Of a DNA stretch of 64,000 nt, positions 34,288 through 43,079 are shown piece after piece. Origin of the DNA: Schinkia azotoformans LMG 9581 (lineage in GTDB: Bacteria; Bacillota; Bacilli; Bacillales; Bacillaceae_J); NCBI RefSeq assembly GCF_000307855.1, contig NZ_AJLR01000034.1, forward strand, positions 1 to 64,000, in the 5' to 3' direction. Each line of letters opens with the position of its first letter. The first letter of the stretch is position 1. A program made the translations under genes and the position numbers. The notes beneath the pieces were generated by a model that worked only from the letters and a program-made list of their open reading frames with translations, had not been told where the DNA came from and ran no database searches.

Positions 34288-35568
34288 TTATTGTTGTTTT
34301 TGAATAGTTACCTTAGCCCCATCTTTTAGCAGTGATTGTCCTTTTACAACAACTACATCATTCTCATTGATTCCGTCTAAGATTACAATTTGTTCACTTG
34401 TTTCTTCTCCAGTTTGTACCTCTACTTTTGTTGCTTTATCATTTTCAATTTTATAGACATAAGTCTTGCCTTCTTCTTCAAAAATTGCTTCTCTTGAAAG
34501 AATAAGACTTTCCTTTAGTTGGCCATCAATACCTTGGAAAACAACATTTACGACCATGTCTGATTTCCATTGTTCGTTCGCATTTGGAATTTCAATTTCA
34601 AACGGATAAGCCTTCAATTGTTGATCCATAACAGGACTTAAGGCTGTAACTTTCGCATCAATTGTTTTATCCACTGCCGGAACTTCAACTTTAACTACCG
34701 CCCCAACTTTGATCGATGTTACATCGCTTTCTGAAAGGCTGCCCTTAACAACGATAGGATTTATATTAACAATTGTAACTACACCTTGTGAAGGTCCAGC
34801 CATTTGACCAGAAGCCCCGTTAACACTTGAGATAATACCACTAATTGGTGCTTTAACCGTTGCATTAGCCAGTTGATAACGAGCATTTTCTAAATTTACC
34901 TTTGCTTGCTCAACAGATGCACTAGCAACCTGTATAGCCGATTTTTGTTCCGCATAATGTACAGATTTTTGTGCATTTTCTTGTGAGATTTTTGCGTTAT
35001 TAAGAGCGATCTCCGCGTTTTTGAATGCTATTTCTTTTTGTTCTAATTCTACAGAAGCAACAGCACCTGCATCATAAAGCTGTTTAGTACGTTCTAAATT
35101 AAGCTTTGCATCATCATATGCTTGTTGGGCTTGTGTAATTCCAGAATCTGACTGAACAAGACCACTTTTAGCTTGGTCAAGGCCTTGGCTTGAACTAACT
35201 TCCGCTTGTTTTAAGTTTGCTTGTGCCACCTTAAGGGCTGCTTCAGATTGCTTAACTGTATTTTGTAGGTCCTCAGGATCTAAAGTGAACAGAACATCAC
35301 CTTTATTGACCTTTTGACCTAATTTAACATTGATTGTTTTAATTTTTCCGTTCACTTTAGGGGCAATAGCAGCCGTTTCTTTAGGTTCAAATTTACCTGC
35401 AATACCAGCTTGGGCATCCAATACACCTTTTTTCACAGTTTCTACTTGAACAGGTACTGCCCCTGCTTCCTCTTTATTAGTTGTTGCTGGCTGTTTAGGA
35501 GCACAACCAGCAACTGTTAAAATTAAAAGTAATGAAAATAGTAGTAACTTTATTTTTTTATGCATCAT
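34288..35568 (-). CDS. Efflux RND periplasmic-adaptor-type lipoprotein
   Basis: A 426-residue membrane-fusion-type adaptor with a lipoprotein signal (VAGCAPK). The biotinyl-lipoyl-like half KINGKIKTINVKLGQKVNKG type region, a long Ala/Gln-rich coiled-coil hairpin (about 100-225) and the beta-barrel segment follow. In Gram-positives such adaptors pair with SwrC-like RND pumps; the hairpin would project into the wall. It is 13 nt after the pump gene. Confidence 0.92.
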   Translation of the reverse strand: MMHKKIKLLLFSLLLILTVAGCAPKQPATTNKEEAGAVPVQVETVKKGVLDAQAGIAGKFEPKETAAIAPKVNGKIKTINVKLGQKVNKGDVLFTLDPEDLQNTVKQSEAALKVAQANLKQAEVSSSQGLDQAKSGLVQSDSGITQAQQAYDDAKLNLERTKQLYDAGAVASVELEQKEIAFKNAEIALNNAKISQENAQKSVHYAEQKSAIQVASASVEQAKVNLENARYQLANATVKAPISGIISSVNGASGQMAGPSQGVVTIVNINPIVVKGSLSESDVTSIKVGAVVKVEVPAVDKTIDAKVTALSPVMDQQLKAYPFEIEIPNANEQWKSDMVVNVVFQGIDGQLKESLILSREAIFEEEGKTYVYKIENDKATKVEVQTGEETSEQIVILDGINENDVVVVKGQSLLKDGAKVTIQKQQ

Positions 35569-35581
35569 ATATTCTCTCCCT

Positions 35582-38500
35582 CTATTCTTGAGCCTGTACG
35601 GATTGTGCGACAGCCTTTATTTTCTTAGCTCGTTTTTCAGCTTTTCTACGTTTTCTCTTAGCGCCAATATCATCAAACCAACAGTAAACGACTGGGATTA
35701 GAACAAGTGTGATTAACGTTGAAAAGCTTAATCCAAATGCAACTACAATTGCCATCGGTGCCTGTGTTTCGTTACCAGATCCACCGCCAAATGCTAAAGG
35801 AAGAATTGCTAAAATCGTTGCAAGTGTTGTCATTAAGATTGGACGAAGACGAATTGGTCCTGCTTTTAACACCGCTTCATCACGATCCATACCATCTTTT
35901 CTTAGATGAATCACATAATCTATTAAAACAATGGCATTATTAACAACAATACCTATTAATAAAATGTAACCAATAAGTGCCATTATACTCATTGACTGAG
36001 CGGTAACCAACAGTCCTATTACAACACCAATAAAAGTTGGTGGAATAGAGAACATGATAACAAACGGCGTAAACAATGATTCAAATTGTCCAGCCATTAC
36101 CATGTACACTAAAACGATTGCGAGTAACATAGCCAATCCTAATTGGGCGAAAGACTCCATCATTTCTTGACTTTGTCCACCGTAATCAACAGAATAGCCA
36201 TCAGGGAGATTTATGTTGCTGATGCGATCTTGAACCGCTTTGGAAGCTGTTGCTATGTCACTTCCCATAACATCCCCGGTGATTTGAACCTCTCTCGTTT
36301 GGTTTGTACGAGTAATCGTTTGAGGTACGTCCACTTTCTTAATATCCGCAACTGAAGAAAGTGCAATGGTTCCACCTTGTGGAGTTGTAATCCTGATTTT
36401 ATCTAAATAAGTTTTATCTTCTTTTAAGTAAGAAGGCATTACAAGCTTAACATCAATTTCATCATCACCTGTGCGGAATTGTGTAACTTTTTGTCCAGCA
36501 AAGGAAATACGAACAGCTGAAAGAACCTGATTGGTTGTTAAACCATATTGGCTTGCACGTTTCTGGTCAATAACAATTTGAAATTCTTTCTTCGTTGCAT
36601 CTAAAGAAGTTTTCACGTTATACGTACCATCAACCTGCTCAATTTCACCCGCGATAATGTCAGCAATATCACGTAAGACATGTAAATCATCACCACGTAA
36701 ATTTATCTGAATTGCAGAGCCGCCCATTCCAGAAGATGAAGATACCTCTGAGACAGTGATCTTGGCATCCGGCAAGAAATCAAGCTGTTTACGAACTTCA
36801 TTGGCAATCTCTTCAGTAGAACGATCTCGCTTATCTAAATCTACTAATTTCAAGTTAACGTTAGCAATATTAGAAGATGATGAAGCAAAGACTGCTCCGC
36901 CCCCACCATTAGAGCCAATTGAAGTATAGATATGCTCTAATTCAGGTACTTTTTTTACTACTTCCTCTATCTGTGTTACTGTTTTTTCTGTTTCTTCTAA
37001 AATCGTTCCAGTCGGCATCTCAACAGATATGCTAACTTGGCCTTCATCTGTTTTTGGTATAAATTCCATACCAACCAACGGGAACAGTGCAATTGATCCT
37101 ACAAGAATTGCGATTGTCGCAAGTAGAACTGTTTTACGCTTACCAAGTGCCCATTTAAGGAAACGTCCATACACTTTCGCTACTTTCTCAAAACCAATAT
37201 TAAACCACATCACTGGGTTAAATCCTTTGTACGTTCCTGCTGTATAAATTTCCTCATTAGGAACTTCATTTAACCAGCGTGAACTTAGCATTGGAACAAG
37301 CATAAGGGATACTACTAATGCTGCTATATGGGAAAAAATAACGGTTAAAGCTAAAGGTCCAAATATTTCAGCGGCAATACCTTCAACGAAAACAATCGGT
37401 AAAAATACAACAATCTGAGCTAAAGCAGATGCCATTACAGCATTACCAACCTGCTTCGAACCTTCAAGGGCTGCTTCAAGCATTCCCATCCCTTCTTGCC
37501 TTTTTCGGAAAATATTTTCCATGATTACGACCGCAAAGTCGACCAGTGATCCCAGACCTAGTAATAAACCACTTAGAGAGATCAAGTTAATCGTCTCTCC
37601 AGAAAAATACATGAGAGAGAAGGTTGCAATAACTGAAATTGGAATTACAATAGACACAACTAATGTGGAACGTGCACTATTTAGGAAGAAATATAAAATA
37701 AATACAGCAAAAATTAATCCTAATAAAGCATGCTCAGCAACTGTTTTAATTGAATCTTTAATATAAACAGATGTATCCATAATCATCGAAAGCTCGACAC
37801 CCTTAGGTAATTGTGCTTTGATGCTTTCTAACTCTTTATGAACCGCATCAGCAACCTCAACGGTATTACCGCCGGTCGCCTTTGTAATCGTTAGACCGAG
37901 ACTAGGCTCACCGTTATAATAACTAAGCTGCGTAATGTCTTCAACAGTGTCCTCAACCTTAGCAATATTCTTTAAAGCAATACTGCCGCCAGCAATTGAA
38001 ATCGGTGTTTCACCAATTTCCTTTATGTTGCTGTACTCCCCTTGAACCCTAATTTGGAGCTTTTCATCGCCTTCTCGAACCTCACCAGCCGAACCGGAAA
38101 GATTAGTTGCACTTAGAGCCCCACGAATTTGATCGAAGGTGATTCCATACATTTCAAGTTTATTAGGGTCAGCTGTAATTTTAATCACACGGTCACGACC
38201 GCCATTAATACCAACAGATGCTACACCATCAATACGTTCAAGGTTTGTTTTGATAAGATTATCAGCAATTGATTTTAATTCTCCGACATTCTCATGTCCA
38301 GAAAGAGCAAGTGTCATAACTGGTTCACTGTTAGGGTCGAACTTAAGAATTTTCGGAGAGCCTGCAGAATCAGGCAGCATTCCTTCTATAATACCAACTT
38401 TATCCCGCATATCTAATGTTGCTTGGTCAATATCTGTTCCCCAATTAAACATGATCACTACTAAAGAAGAGCCGGAAACAGAACTAGACTGTATCGTATC

Positions 38501-38731
38501 AACATTAGCAATAGAAGCTAATGATTCTTCTATCGGTTTTGTTACCAGCTTTTCTACTTCCTCCGGTGTTCCACCATCAACAGTTGTGGCAACAACAGCA
38601 ACAGGAAGATTCATTTCTGGCATTAAATCAACAGCCATTTTTGGAAATGAAATAAATCCAAAGATAAGCATGGCGATAATAACCATCAAAACCGTTACAG
38701 GTCTTTTGATGGATAAATGAGATAAATTCAT
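35582..38731 (-). CDS. Efflux RND transporter permease (SwrC/AcrB family)
   Basis: A 1049-residue proton-driven RND pump with the usual twelve membrane helices and two large extracellular loops. It starts MNLSHLSIKRPVTVLMVIIA and contains the fourth-helix region with GLGSLVDFAVVIMENI (an unusual Asp of the relay) and VMAGQFESLFTPFVIM. In B. subtilis the homologue SwrC exports surfactin and biocides. The ATG at 38731 has AAGGGTG upstream. It follows the tetR regulator, with an operator in between. Confidence 0.93.
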   Translation of the reverse strand: MNLSHLSIKRPVTVLMVIIAMLIFGFISFPKMAVDLMPEMNLPVAVVATTVDGGTPEEVEKLVTKPIEESLASIANVDTIQSSSVSGSSLVVIMFNWGTDIDQATLDMRDKVGIIEGMLPDSAGSPKILKFDPNSEPVMTLALSGHENVGELKSIADNLIKTNLERIDGVASVGINGGRDRVIKITADPNKLEMYGITFDQIRGALSATNLSGSAGEVREGDEKLQIRVQGEYSNIKEIGETPISIAGGSIALKNIAKVEDTVEDITQLSYYNGEPSLGLTITKATGGNTVEVADAVHKELESIKAQLPKGVELSMIMDTSVYIKDSIKTVAEHALLGLIFAVFILYFFLNSARSTLVVSIVIPISVIATFSLMYFSGETINLISLSGLLLGLGSLVDFAVVIMENIFRKRQEGMGMLEAALEGSKQVGNAVMASALAQIVVFLPIVFVEGIAAEIFGPLALTVIFSHIAALVVSLMLVPMLSSRWLNEVPNEEIYTAGTYKGFNPVMWFNIGFEKVAKVYGRFLKWALGKRKTVLLATIAILVGSIALFPLVGMEFIPKTDEGQVSISVEMPTGTILEETEKTVTQIEEVVKKVPELEHIYTSIGSNGGGGAVFASSSSNIANVNLKLVDLDKRDRSTEEIANEVRKQLDFLPDAKITVSEVSSSSGMGGSAIQINLRGDDLHVLRDIADIIAGEIEQVDGTYNVKTSLDATKKEFQIVIDQKRASQYGLTTNQVLSAVRISFAGQKVTQFRTGDDEIDVKLVMPSYLKEDKTYLDKIRITTPQGGTIALSSVADIKKVDVPQTITRTNQTREVQITGDVMGSDIATASKAVQDRISNINLPDGYSVDYGGQSQEMMESFAQLGLAMLLAIVLVYMVMAGQFESLFTPFVIMFSIPPTFIGVVIGLLVTAQSMSIMALIGYILLIGIVVNNAIVLIDYVIHLRKDGMDRDEAVLKAGPIRLRPILMTTLATILAILPLAFGGGSGNETQAPMAIVVAFGLSFSTLITLVLIPVVYCWFDDIGAKRKRRKAEKRAKKIKAVAQSVQAQE

Positions 38732-38784
38732 GAGGTTCACCCTTTTCTACAAGTATAATCTATGAAACTTTTAAATCTTTTAAA

Positions 38785-38798
38785 TGACCGTTTGGTCA
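38785..38798. promoter_or_regulatory. TetR operator O2
   Basis: TGACCGTTTGGTCA is the same dyad, with one central change, as TGACCGATTGGTCA upstream of tetR. It lies just before the pump gene, downstream of a possible -35 TTGTCA. Confidence 0.7.
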
Positions 38799-38810
38799 TG
38801 ACAATCTATT

Positions 38811-39443
38811 TTAACCATTTTTTAAGAAATCCACAAGGTCTGAATGCTCAAGGAAATACTCACCACTGTTCCTTAAAGCTTTTACTAAATTATCCATACG
38901 GTTGATAATATATTTTGTTAGTTTAATAGTATCAAATTGTTTTTTATCCAAAATGATATATTCCAAATATTCCCGTAAAATGCCATTCATCATCGTTGCT
39001 AAATCTAATACAAATGGTTCTATCTCCTTTCCATATACAGCACGGAAACAATTAGACAACCACTGAATCCGATAGGATCGAATCGAAAATAAGAAATCAT
39101 TAATCTCTTCATTAACAGGTACAGCATACTCCCGGATATGCATTTCAATAAAATCGCGATGTTTCACACATTCATCTAACTGATAATGAATTTGCCTCCA
39201 AAAAACTTCTTTAGGTGTTAAAGATGGATCGTTAGCAATCTTTTCTACCTCTGCCATGATCATACCTGAATAATATTTCAGAACTGAAAGCATAACATCA
39301 TCTTTCGATTCAAAATAATTATAAAGAGTTCCCTTCGCAATTCCGCAGGCATCAGCTATTTCCTGAATTGATGTAGAATGATAGCCTTTTGCTGCAAAGA
39401 GCTTTATCGCATTTTCGATAATCGTTGTTTTTTTATCGATCAT
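38811..39443 (-). CDS. TetR/AcrR-family transcriptional regulator
   Basis: A 210-residue TetR repressor: HTH in SIQEIADACGIAKGTLYNYF (residues about 25-45) and a C-terminal ligand domain. The C-terminal region resembles YxaF/YsiA-type regulators. It most likely represses itself and the RND pump through the two TGACCG(A/T)TTGGTCA sites. The ATG at 39443 has AAGGA at 8 nt. Confidence 0.92.
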   Translation of the reverse strand: MIDKKTTIIENAIKLFAAKGYHSTSIQEIADACGIAKGTLYNYFESKDDVMLSVLKYYSGMIMAEVEKIANDPSLTPKEVFWRQIHYQLDECVKHRDFIEMHIREYAVPVNEEINDFLFSIRSYRIQWLSNCFRAVYGKEIEPFVLDLATMMNGILREYLEYIILDKKQFDTIKLTKYIINRMDNLVKALRNSGEYFLEHSDLVDFLKNG

Positions 39444-39473
39444 TTGTACCATCCTTAAATCACATTTTATTTA

Positions 39474-39502
39474 AGTTTATCCGTTAATGACCGATTGGTC
39501 AA
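39474..39502 (-). promoter_or_regulatory. tetR promoter
   Basis: TTGACC (39502-39497), 17 bp, TAAACT (39479-39474) on the minus strand. The operator at 39488-39501 covers the -35 and part of the spacer. Confidence 0.6.
39488..39501. promoter_or_regulatory. TetR operator O1
   Basis: TGACCGATTGGTCA, a 5-4-5 dyad overlapping the -35 of the tetR promoter. Confidence 0.7.
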
Positions 39503-39578
39503 TCTTTCAGTATTCAATTTTATATAACAAAAAATAGAAGGATTACCTCTCTTTTGAGATATCCCTTCTATCGCATAG

Positions 39579-40316
39579 TCACAATATTAATTTTGAAATC
39601 TTTTCGTTTTTTTCTAGCCTTTGAATGTATTCATATGTTTCTGGAGCTTTCAACTGTACTTCTATATTTGTATCTTCATTTAGATAATACATCGCAAAGA
39701 CCTCTGCAAAGTATTCTTCAGGATAAGAATTAAAATATGGATCATCCGGAAATATAACCGGAACCTCTTCCTTCCAAATTTCTAAAAATTCATCATTATT
39801 ACGAAGTCCTTTATAGACGGTACGCTCAACTGAATGAGCTATTTCATGTAATTCAAGGTTAATGGATCCATGCCCGTTTCCCGGTTCGCTGGCCCCAATT
39901 TTTGCAGCAGCAATATAAGTTCCACCTGCACCTGGCACTTGATCCCATGTTTTATGGCTGCTCCAGCCTCTTGGTGATATTCCCTTTAAATCAGCGAAAT
40001 ACGGTTCATCCGTTAACTTTCCTGAGAACAACTTAATTTTAACATTATTTACAACTAAATCGTGTAAAATCGTTGGATGAATATGTCCCAGACGTGAAAC
40101 CATACCTGCCACTTCTTGATGGTTATAGTCATTTTCTAGAGGAACCATAACCAACTGTTCCAACAAATCCTTAACTTTCTCGTCTTCCATATCAATATTC
40201 AATTGATGATGATTCTCCGCTTCCTCTAAAGTTAAGCCTGTAATATCACCTTTAGCTAATGTCAATGCCGGCAAAAAACAAAGTAAAAATAAACAGGTAC
40301 CAAATAGCCTTCTCAT
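39579..40316 (-). CDS. Secreted anthrax-lethal-factor-like metalloprotease
   Basis: A 245-residue secreted protein: signal peptide (MRRLFGTCLFLLCFLPALTLA), then a single ATLF-like domain with the zinc motif ELHEIAHSVER (HExxH) and a downstream Glu ligand in YPEEYFAEVFAMYY. The family includes the catalytic domain of anthrax lethal factor. No receptor-binding domain or partner is seen, so this is a stand-alone exported zinc protease, found in many harmless Bacillaceae. Substrate unknown. Confidence 0.85.
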   Translation of the reverse strand: MRRLFGTCLFLLCFLPALTLAKGDITGLTLEEAENHHQLNIDMEDEKVKDLLEQLVMVPLENDYNHQEVAGMVSRLGHIHPTILHDLVVNNVKIKLFSGKLTDEPYFADLKGISPRGWSSHKTWDQVPGAGGTYIAAAKIGASEPGNGHGSINLELHEIAHSVERTVYKGLRNNDEFLEIWKEEVPVIFPDDPYFNSYPEEYFAEVFAMYYLNEDTNIEVQLKAPETYEYIQRLEKNEKISKLIL

Positions 40317-40474
40317 GTAGTTATGTATCCCTCACATTTTCAGAACTAATTAAATAATCTAAATATTCTTAACTTAGTATACTACAATGTATAAAAAATA
40401 TAAAAGAAAAATGATCAAAAAGTTGTCAAATTTGCAAAACAAGTTAAGAATTTATTAAAGACATAAAATTTAAA

Positions 40475-40513
40475 TAAAAAAAATTCACAGACTAACTTTC
40501 TAGTCTGTGAATT
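40475..40513 (-). terminator. Terminator of the yppF-like gene
   Basis: AATTCACAGACTA-gaaagt-TAGTCTGTGAATT, then TTTTTTTATTT on the minus strand. Confidence 0.85.
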
Positions 40514-40552
40514 CGTTTACAATTTTCAATTAGTTTTGCAAAAAATTTTCAC

Positions 40553-40726
40553 TTAAGCCATTGTTGCCCCACGTTGATCAAGTTCTTGGATTAATTTTCT
40601 GTACTCAACAAATGAAAGTTTCCCTTGAATATAACCCCTTTTTAAAAAATCTAGTAAATCATTAGCACTTGCTGGTTTATGTTCCTTTTCTTCCACGAAT
40701 TTTTGAATCAAACCCTCTAATGTCAA
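40553..40726 (-). CDS. yppF: YppF-family small protein
   Basis: A 57-residue protein, MTLEGLIQKFVEEKEHKPAS, continuing with ANDLLDFLKRGYIQGKLSFVEYRKLIQELDQRG. This matches the YppF family of Bacillales, which has no known function. The TTG at 40726 has AGGGGGAG at 6 nt; the ATG two codons earlier touches that RBS. It is monocistronic with its own terminator. Confidence 0.75.
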   Translation of the reverse strand: MTLEGLIQKFVEEKEHKPASANDLLDFLKRGYIQGKLSFVEYRKLIQELDQRGATMA

Positions 40727-40958
40727 GCGCATCTCCCCCTGTTAATAATGTACTTATATAATATCATCCTCGATAGGGTATGCTTATTTTTTAGAATTTT
40801 TAAACTTCCGACAAAATTTGTAGTATTTTTACAAAATAATATTAATAAACCATTAACAGTGACAAATATCGTTTTGGTACTACATTATATGTGTTAAAAA
40901 TAATAATTTTTTGTCAAAAACTTTTGTACCAGGGCATGATTTAATTTCTTTTATTTTA

Positions 40959-41720
40959 TTATTTTATTATTCTAGTAACCTTTACCATACGGTCCTTCCA
41001 ATAGTAAGTTGTGTTAGAGTAATCCACACCTTTTGAAGAAGATGAATGCAAAATTGTATTGGGGTCAACAAATAAACCTGCATGATCAATCGTGCCATCA
41101 AAATTTGTATCATATGATACGATATCGCCTACTCTTGCTTGCGAAAAAGGAACTGACGTACCGGCATTAGCTTGTTCCTGGGATGTTCTTGGCAAATATA
41201 TTCCATGTTCCTCGTATACTCTTTTTATAAATGAAGAACAATCGAATACATCTGCCCTAGTTGTGGAAGCTCCATAAAGATACCCTGCACCGATGTATTT
41301 CTTACCACTGTTTATGATATCTTGACCAGTTGTTTCCTGTACTGGCACGGTTTGAGAAGTTGATGGAACATTGATTACTTGTCCAATATACAAATTATTT
41401 GGATTCGTGATTTGCGCATTTATAGCAAGGATAGCTGTTATCGTAGTATTATATTTTTGAGAAATGATATAGATTGTATCACCGGCTTTAACAGTATATT
41501 TGGAGTTTGTTAGATCTTGAGATACTTTTAATACTTGCCCTGGATATATCATTGCGGATGTTAACCCGTTCCATTCTATTATTTGTGAAGCAGATGTATT
41601 ATTGTCATACGCGATCTTCCATAAGACATCCCCACTTTTAACAGTGTACGTGGCTGCATCAGCCTGCGAAGCAAATAATAAAGTACCCGCCAATCCTGCT
41701 GTAATAATAAACTTTTTCAT
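40959..41720 (-). CDS. Secreted peptidoglycan hydrolase, 2x LysM + NlpC/P60
   Basis: A 253-residue secreted enzyme: signal peptide (to about ASQADA), two LysM repeats (TYTVKSGDVLWKIAYDN; KYTVKAGDTIYIISQKYN) and an NlpC/P60 domain with catalytic Cys in VFDCSSFI, His in IDHAGLFV and a third polar residue in ILHSSSSKG. It should be a D,L-endopeptidase cutting peptide stems of the wall, like B. subtilis LytE/CwlS. Confidence 0.93.
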   Translation of the reverse strand: MKKFIITAGLAGTLLFASQADAATYTVKSGDVLWKIAYDNNTSASQIIEWNGLTSAMIYPGQVLKVSQDLTNSKYTVKAGDTIYIISQKYNTTITAILAINAQITNPNNLYIGQVINVPSTSQTVPVQETTGQDIINSGKKYIGAGYLYGASTTRADVFDCSSFIKRVYEEHGIYLPRTSQEQANAGTSVPFSQARVGDIVSYDTNFDGTIDHAGLFVDPNTILHSSSSKGVDYSNTTYYWKDRMVKVTRIIK

Positions 41721-42047
41721 GATGTTTTTCTCTCCTTCGTATGTATTATTCTCGTTATTAAATTATGTTGATATACTAATAATTCGCATGCTTCTCATAA
41801 ACTATGACCCTATAATAACAATTTTTCTGCCAAATTTTTTAGGTACTTCTTGGACTAGCTGCCAATATAGGGAACCAAAACCGATCATTTCCGGACTTTA
41901 AAAAAGCTCAATCAGCTATAACATTTGTTACATCACAGCTTGAAGGTTTTTGGAACAATTCCCCATTTGGTAAATTTACCAGTGCATAAATGTAAAAAAA
42001 CCGACAAATTTCCATGTCGGTTTTTTAAATGTAACTTTTATTCTTTT
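41721..42047. other. Intergenic region
   Basis: It holds the RBS and promoter region of the LysM-NlpC/P60 gene and a shared terminator at 41994-42026. I see no ORF, structured RNA or repeat otherwise. Confidence 0.6.
41994..42026. terminator. Bidirectional terminator
   Basis: AAAAAAACCGACA-aatttcca-TGTCGGTTTTTT: A-run on the left, T-run on the right. It terminates the YpjP-like gene (minus). Confidence 0.8.
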
Positions 42048-42698
42048 TTACGCACTCATCCAATGCGGAGGAGTATTTTTATCCCAATAAATCGACCCCA
42101 TATCATAATGAGTTAAAAACTCATCCTCGGCTGTATGGTAATGGAAGTTAAACCAATACCCTTCCTTTGGTGGATGGTCCCGTCTTACATGGAATCTTAT
42201 TAAATCCTTACCTGTATTGCTATGGTAAACATGAAAAATCTTTTCGCCAAGTCCACTAGTTGGATTTTCTGAAATAACCAACTGACGAAGATCATCTTCA
42301 GGAACCCTTTCCGCAAGCCCAGCTATAGCCTCTTCAATTTTTGGCAGGATCACCTGTTTAAATTCGTCGCCAATAACATCACCAATCGTAGATCCAAATT
42401 TCATCATAGATTGTTGTTCAGCGTGAATCATTGAATAAGCTGTAAATGATGTGACTAAATCAGAGTGATTATCAATCGAAAACGCAAGACTTTGCCATGA
42501 ATGATCACTTTTTTCTTCGGTTTCTATTTCCTCTAATGCTTCTATGTCATTAACAACTAATAAGCGATCATTTTGGTCAGATACATCACTATTTTCTTTT
42601 ACATTTTTATCAATGTCGACTGATAGCTGCGGAACAACAGTTCCAAAAGTGAAAATGGTTACCAATACGACAAAAAGTTTTCTCATCCAGAGTTTCAT
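42048..42698 (-). CDS. ypjP: YpjP-family protein
   Basis: A 216-residue protein with an N-terminal hydrophobic segment (KLFVVLVTIFTFGTVVP), an acidic linker and a C-terminal region ending HYDMGSIYWDKNTPPHWMS, characteristic of YpjP. Function is not established; the N-terminal segment indicates export or membrane anchoring. Confidence 0.8.
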   Translation of the reverse strand: MKLWMRKLFVVLVTIFTFGTVVPQLSVDIDKNVKENSDVSDQNDRLLVVNDIEALEEIETEEKSDHSWQSLAFSIDNHSDLVTSFTAYSMIHAEQQSMMKFGSTIGDVIGDEFKQVILPKIEEAIAGLAERVPEDDLRQLVISENPTSGLGEKIFHVYHSNTGKDLIRFHVRRDHPPKEGYWFNFHYHTAEDEFLTHYDMGSIYWDKNTPPHWMSA

Positions 42699-42807
42699 GA
42701 GCTGGTCTCCCCAGTCTTTATTATTGATTATTTATTCAATATTTTCTCATGTTTCTGGTAAAAAAACTAGGAATAAGCCCTTTTGTAATAAAAATGTAAC
42801 TAAAGAC

Positions 42808-43065
42808 TTACATACTTTTTGGGAGTTGGTCGATTTTACCGTGCATATAACTCATGGCTTCAGTTAGTATTTCAATAGCAGCGAAGCTTTTTTGCCTTTG
42901 TGCATAGGCTTCTTGAACTAGTTCGAGCAAGTGTCTGTCATTTGCTTGTTGTACAATTTCAAGGACCATCTGCCCAAATTCATCAACCTCCATTCCATTT
43001 CTCAGCAGTGTTCTAAATTCCATAACCACTTCCGTTAATAATTGTAATCTTGTTAGTTCATCCAT
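42808..43065 (-). CDS. Conserved small protein, unknown function
   Basis: An 85-residue helical protein without membrane segment or Cys. Start MDELTRLQLLTEVVMEFRTL has GGAGATT upstream. It is 14 nt downstream of the aminotransferase gene in the same orientation, so it is probably co-transcribed. I do not recognise a family. Confidence 0.65.
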   Translation of the reverse strand: MDELTRLQLLTEVVMEFRTLLRNGMEVDEFGQMVLEIVQQANDRHLLELVQEAYAQRQKSFAAIEILTEAMSYMHGKIDQLPKSM

Positions 43066-43079
43066 TGTAAAAATCTCCT

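Noticed and set aside
38139-38720. 193-aa plus-strand ORF inside the RND pump gene
   Set aside because: It is antisense to a full-length, well-conserved pump and has no RBS; long antisense ORFs are common over membrane protein genes.
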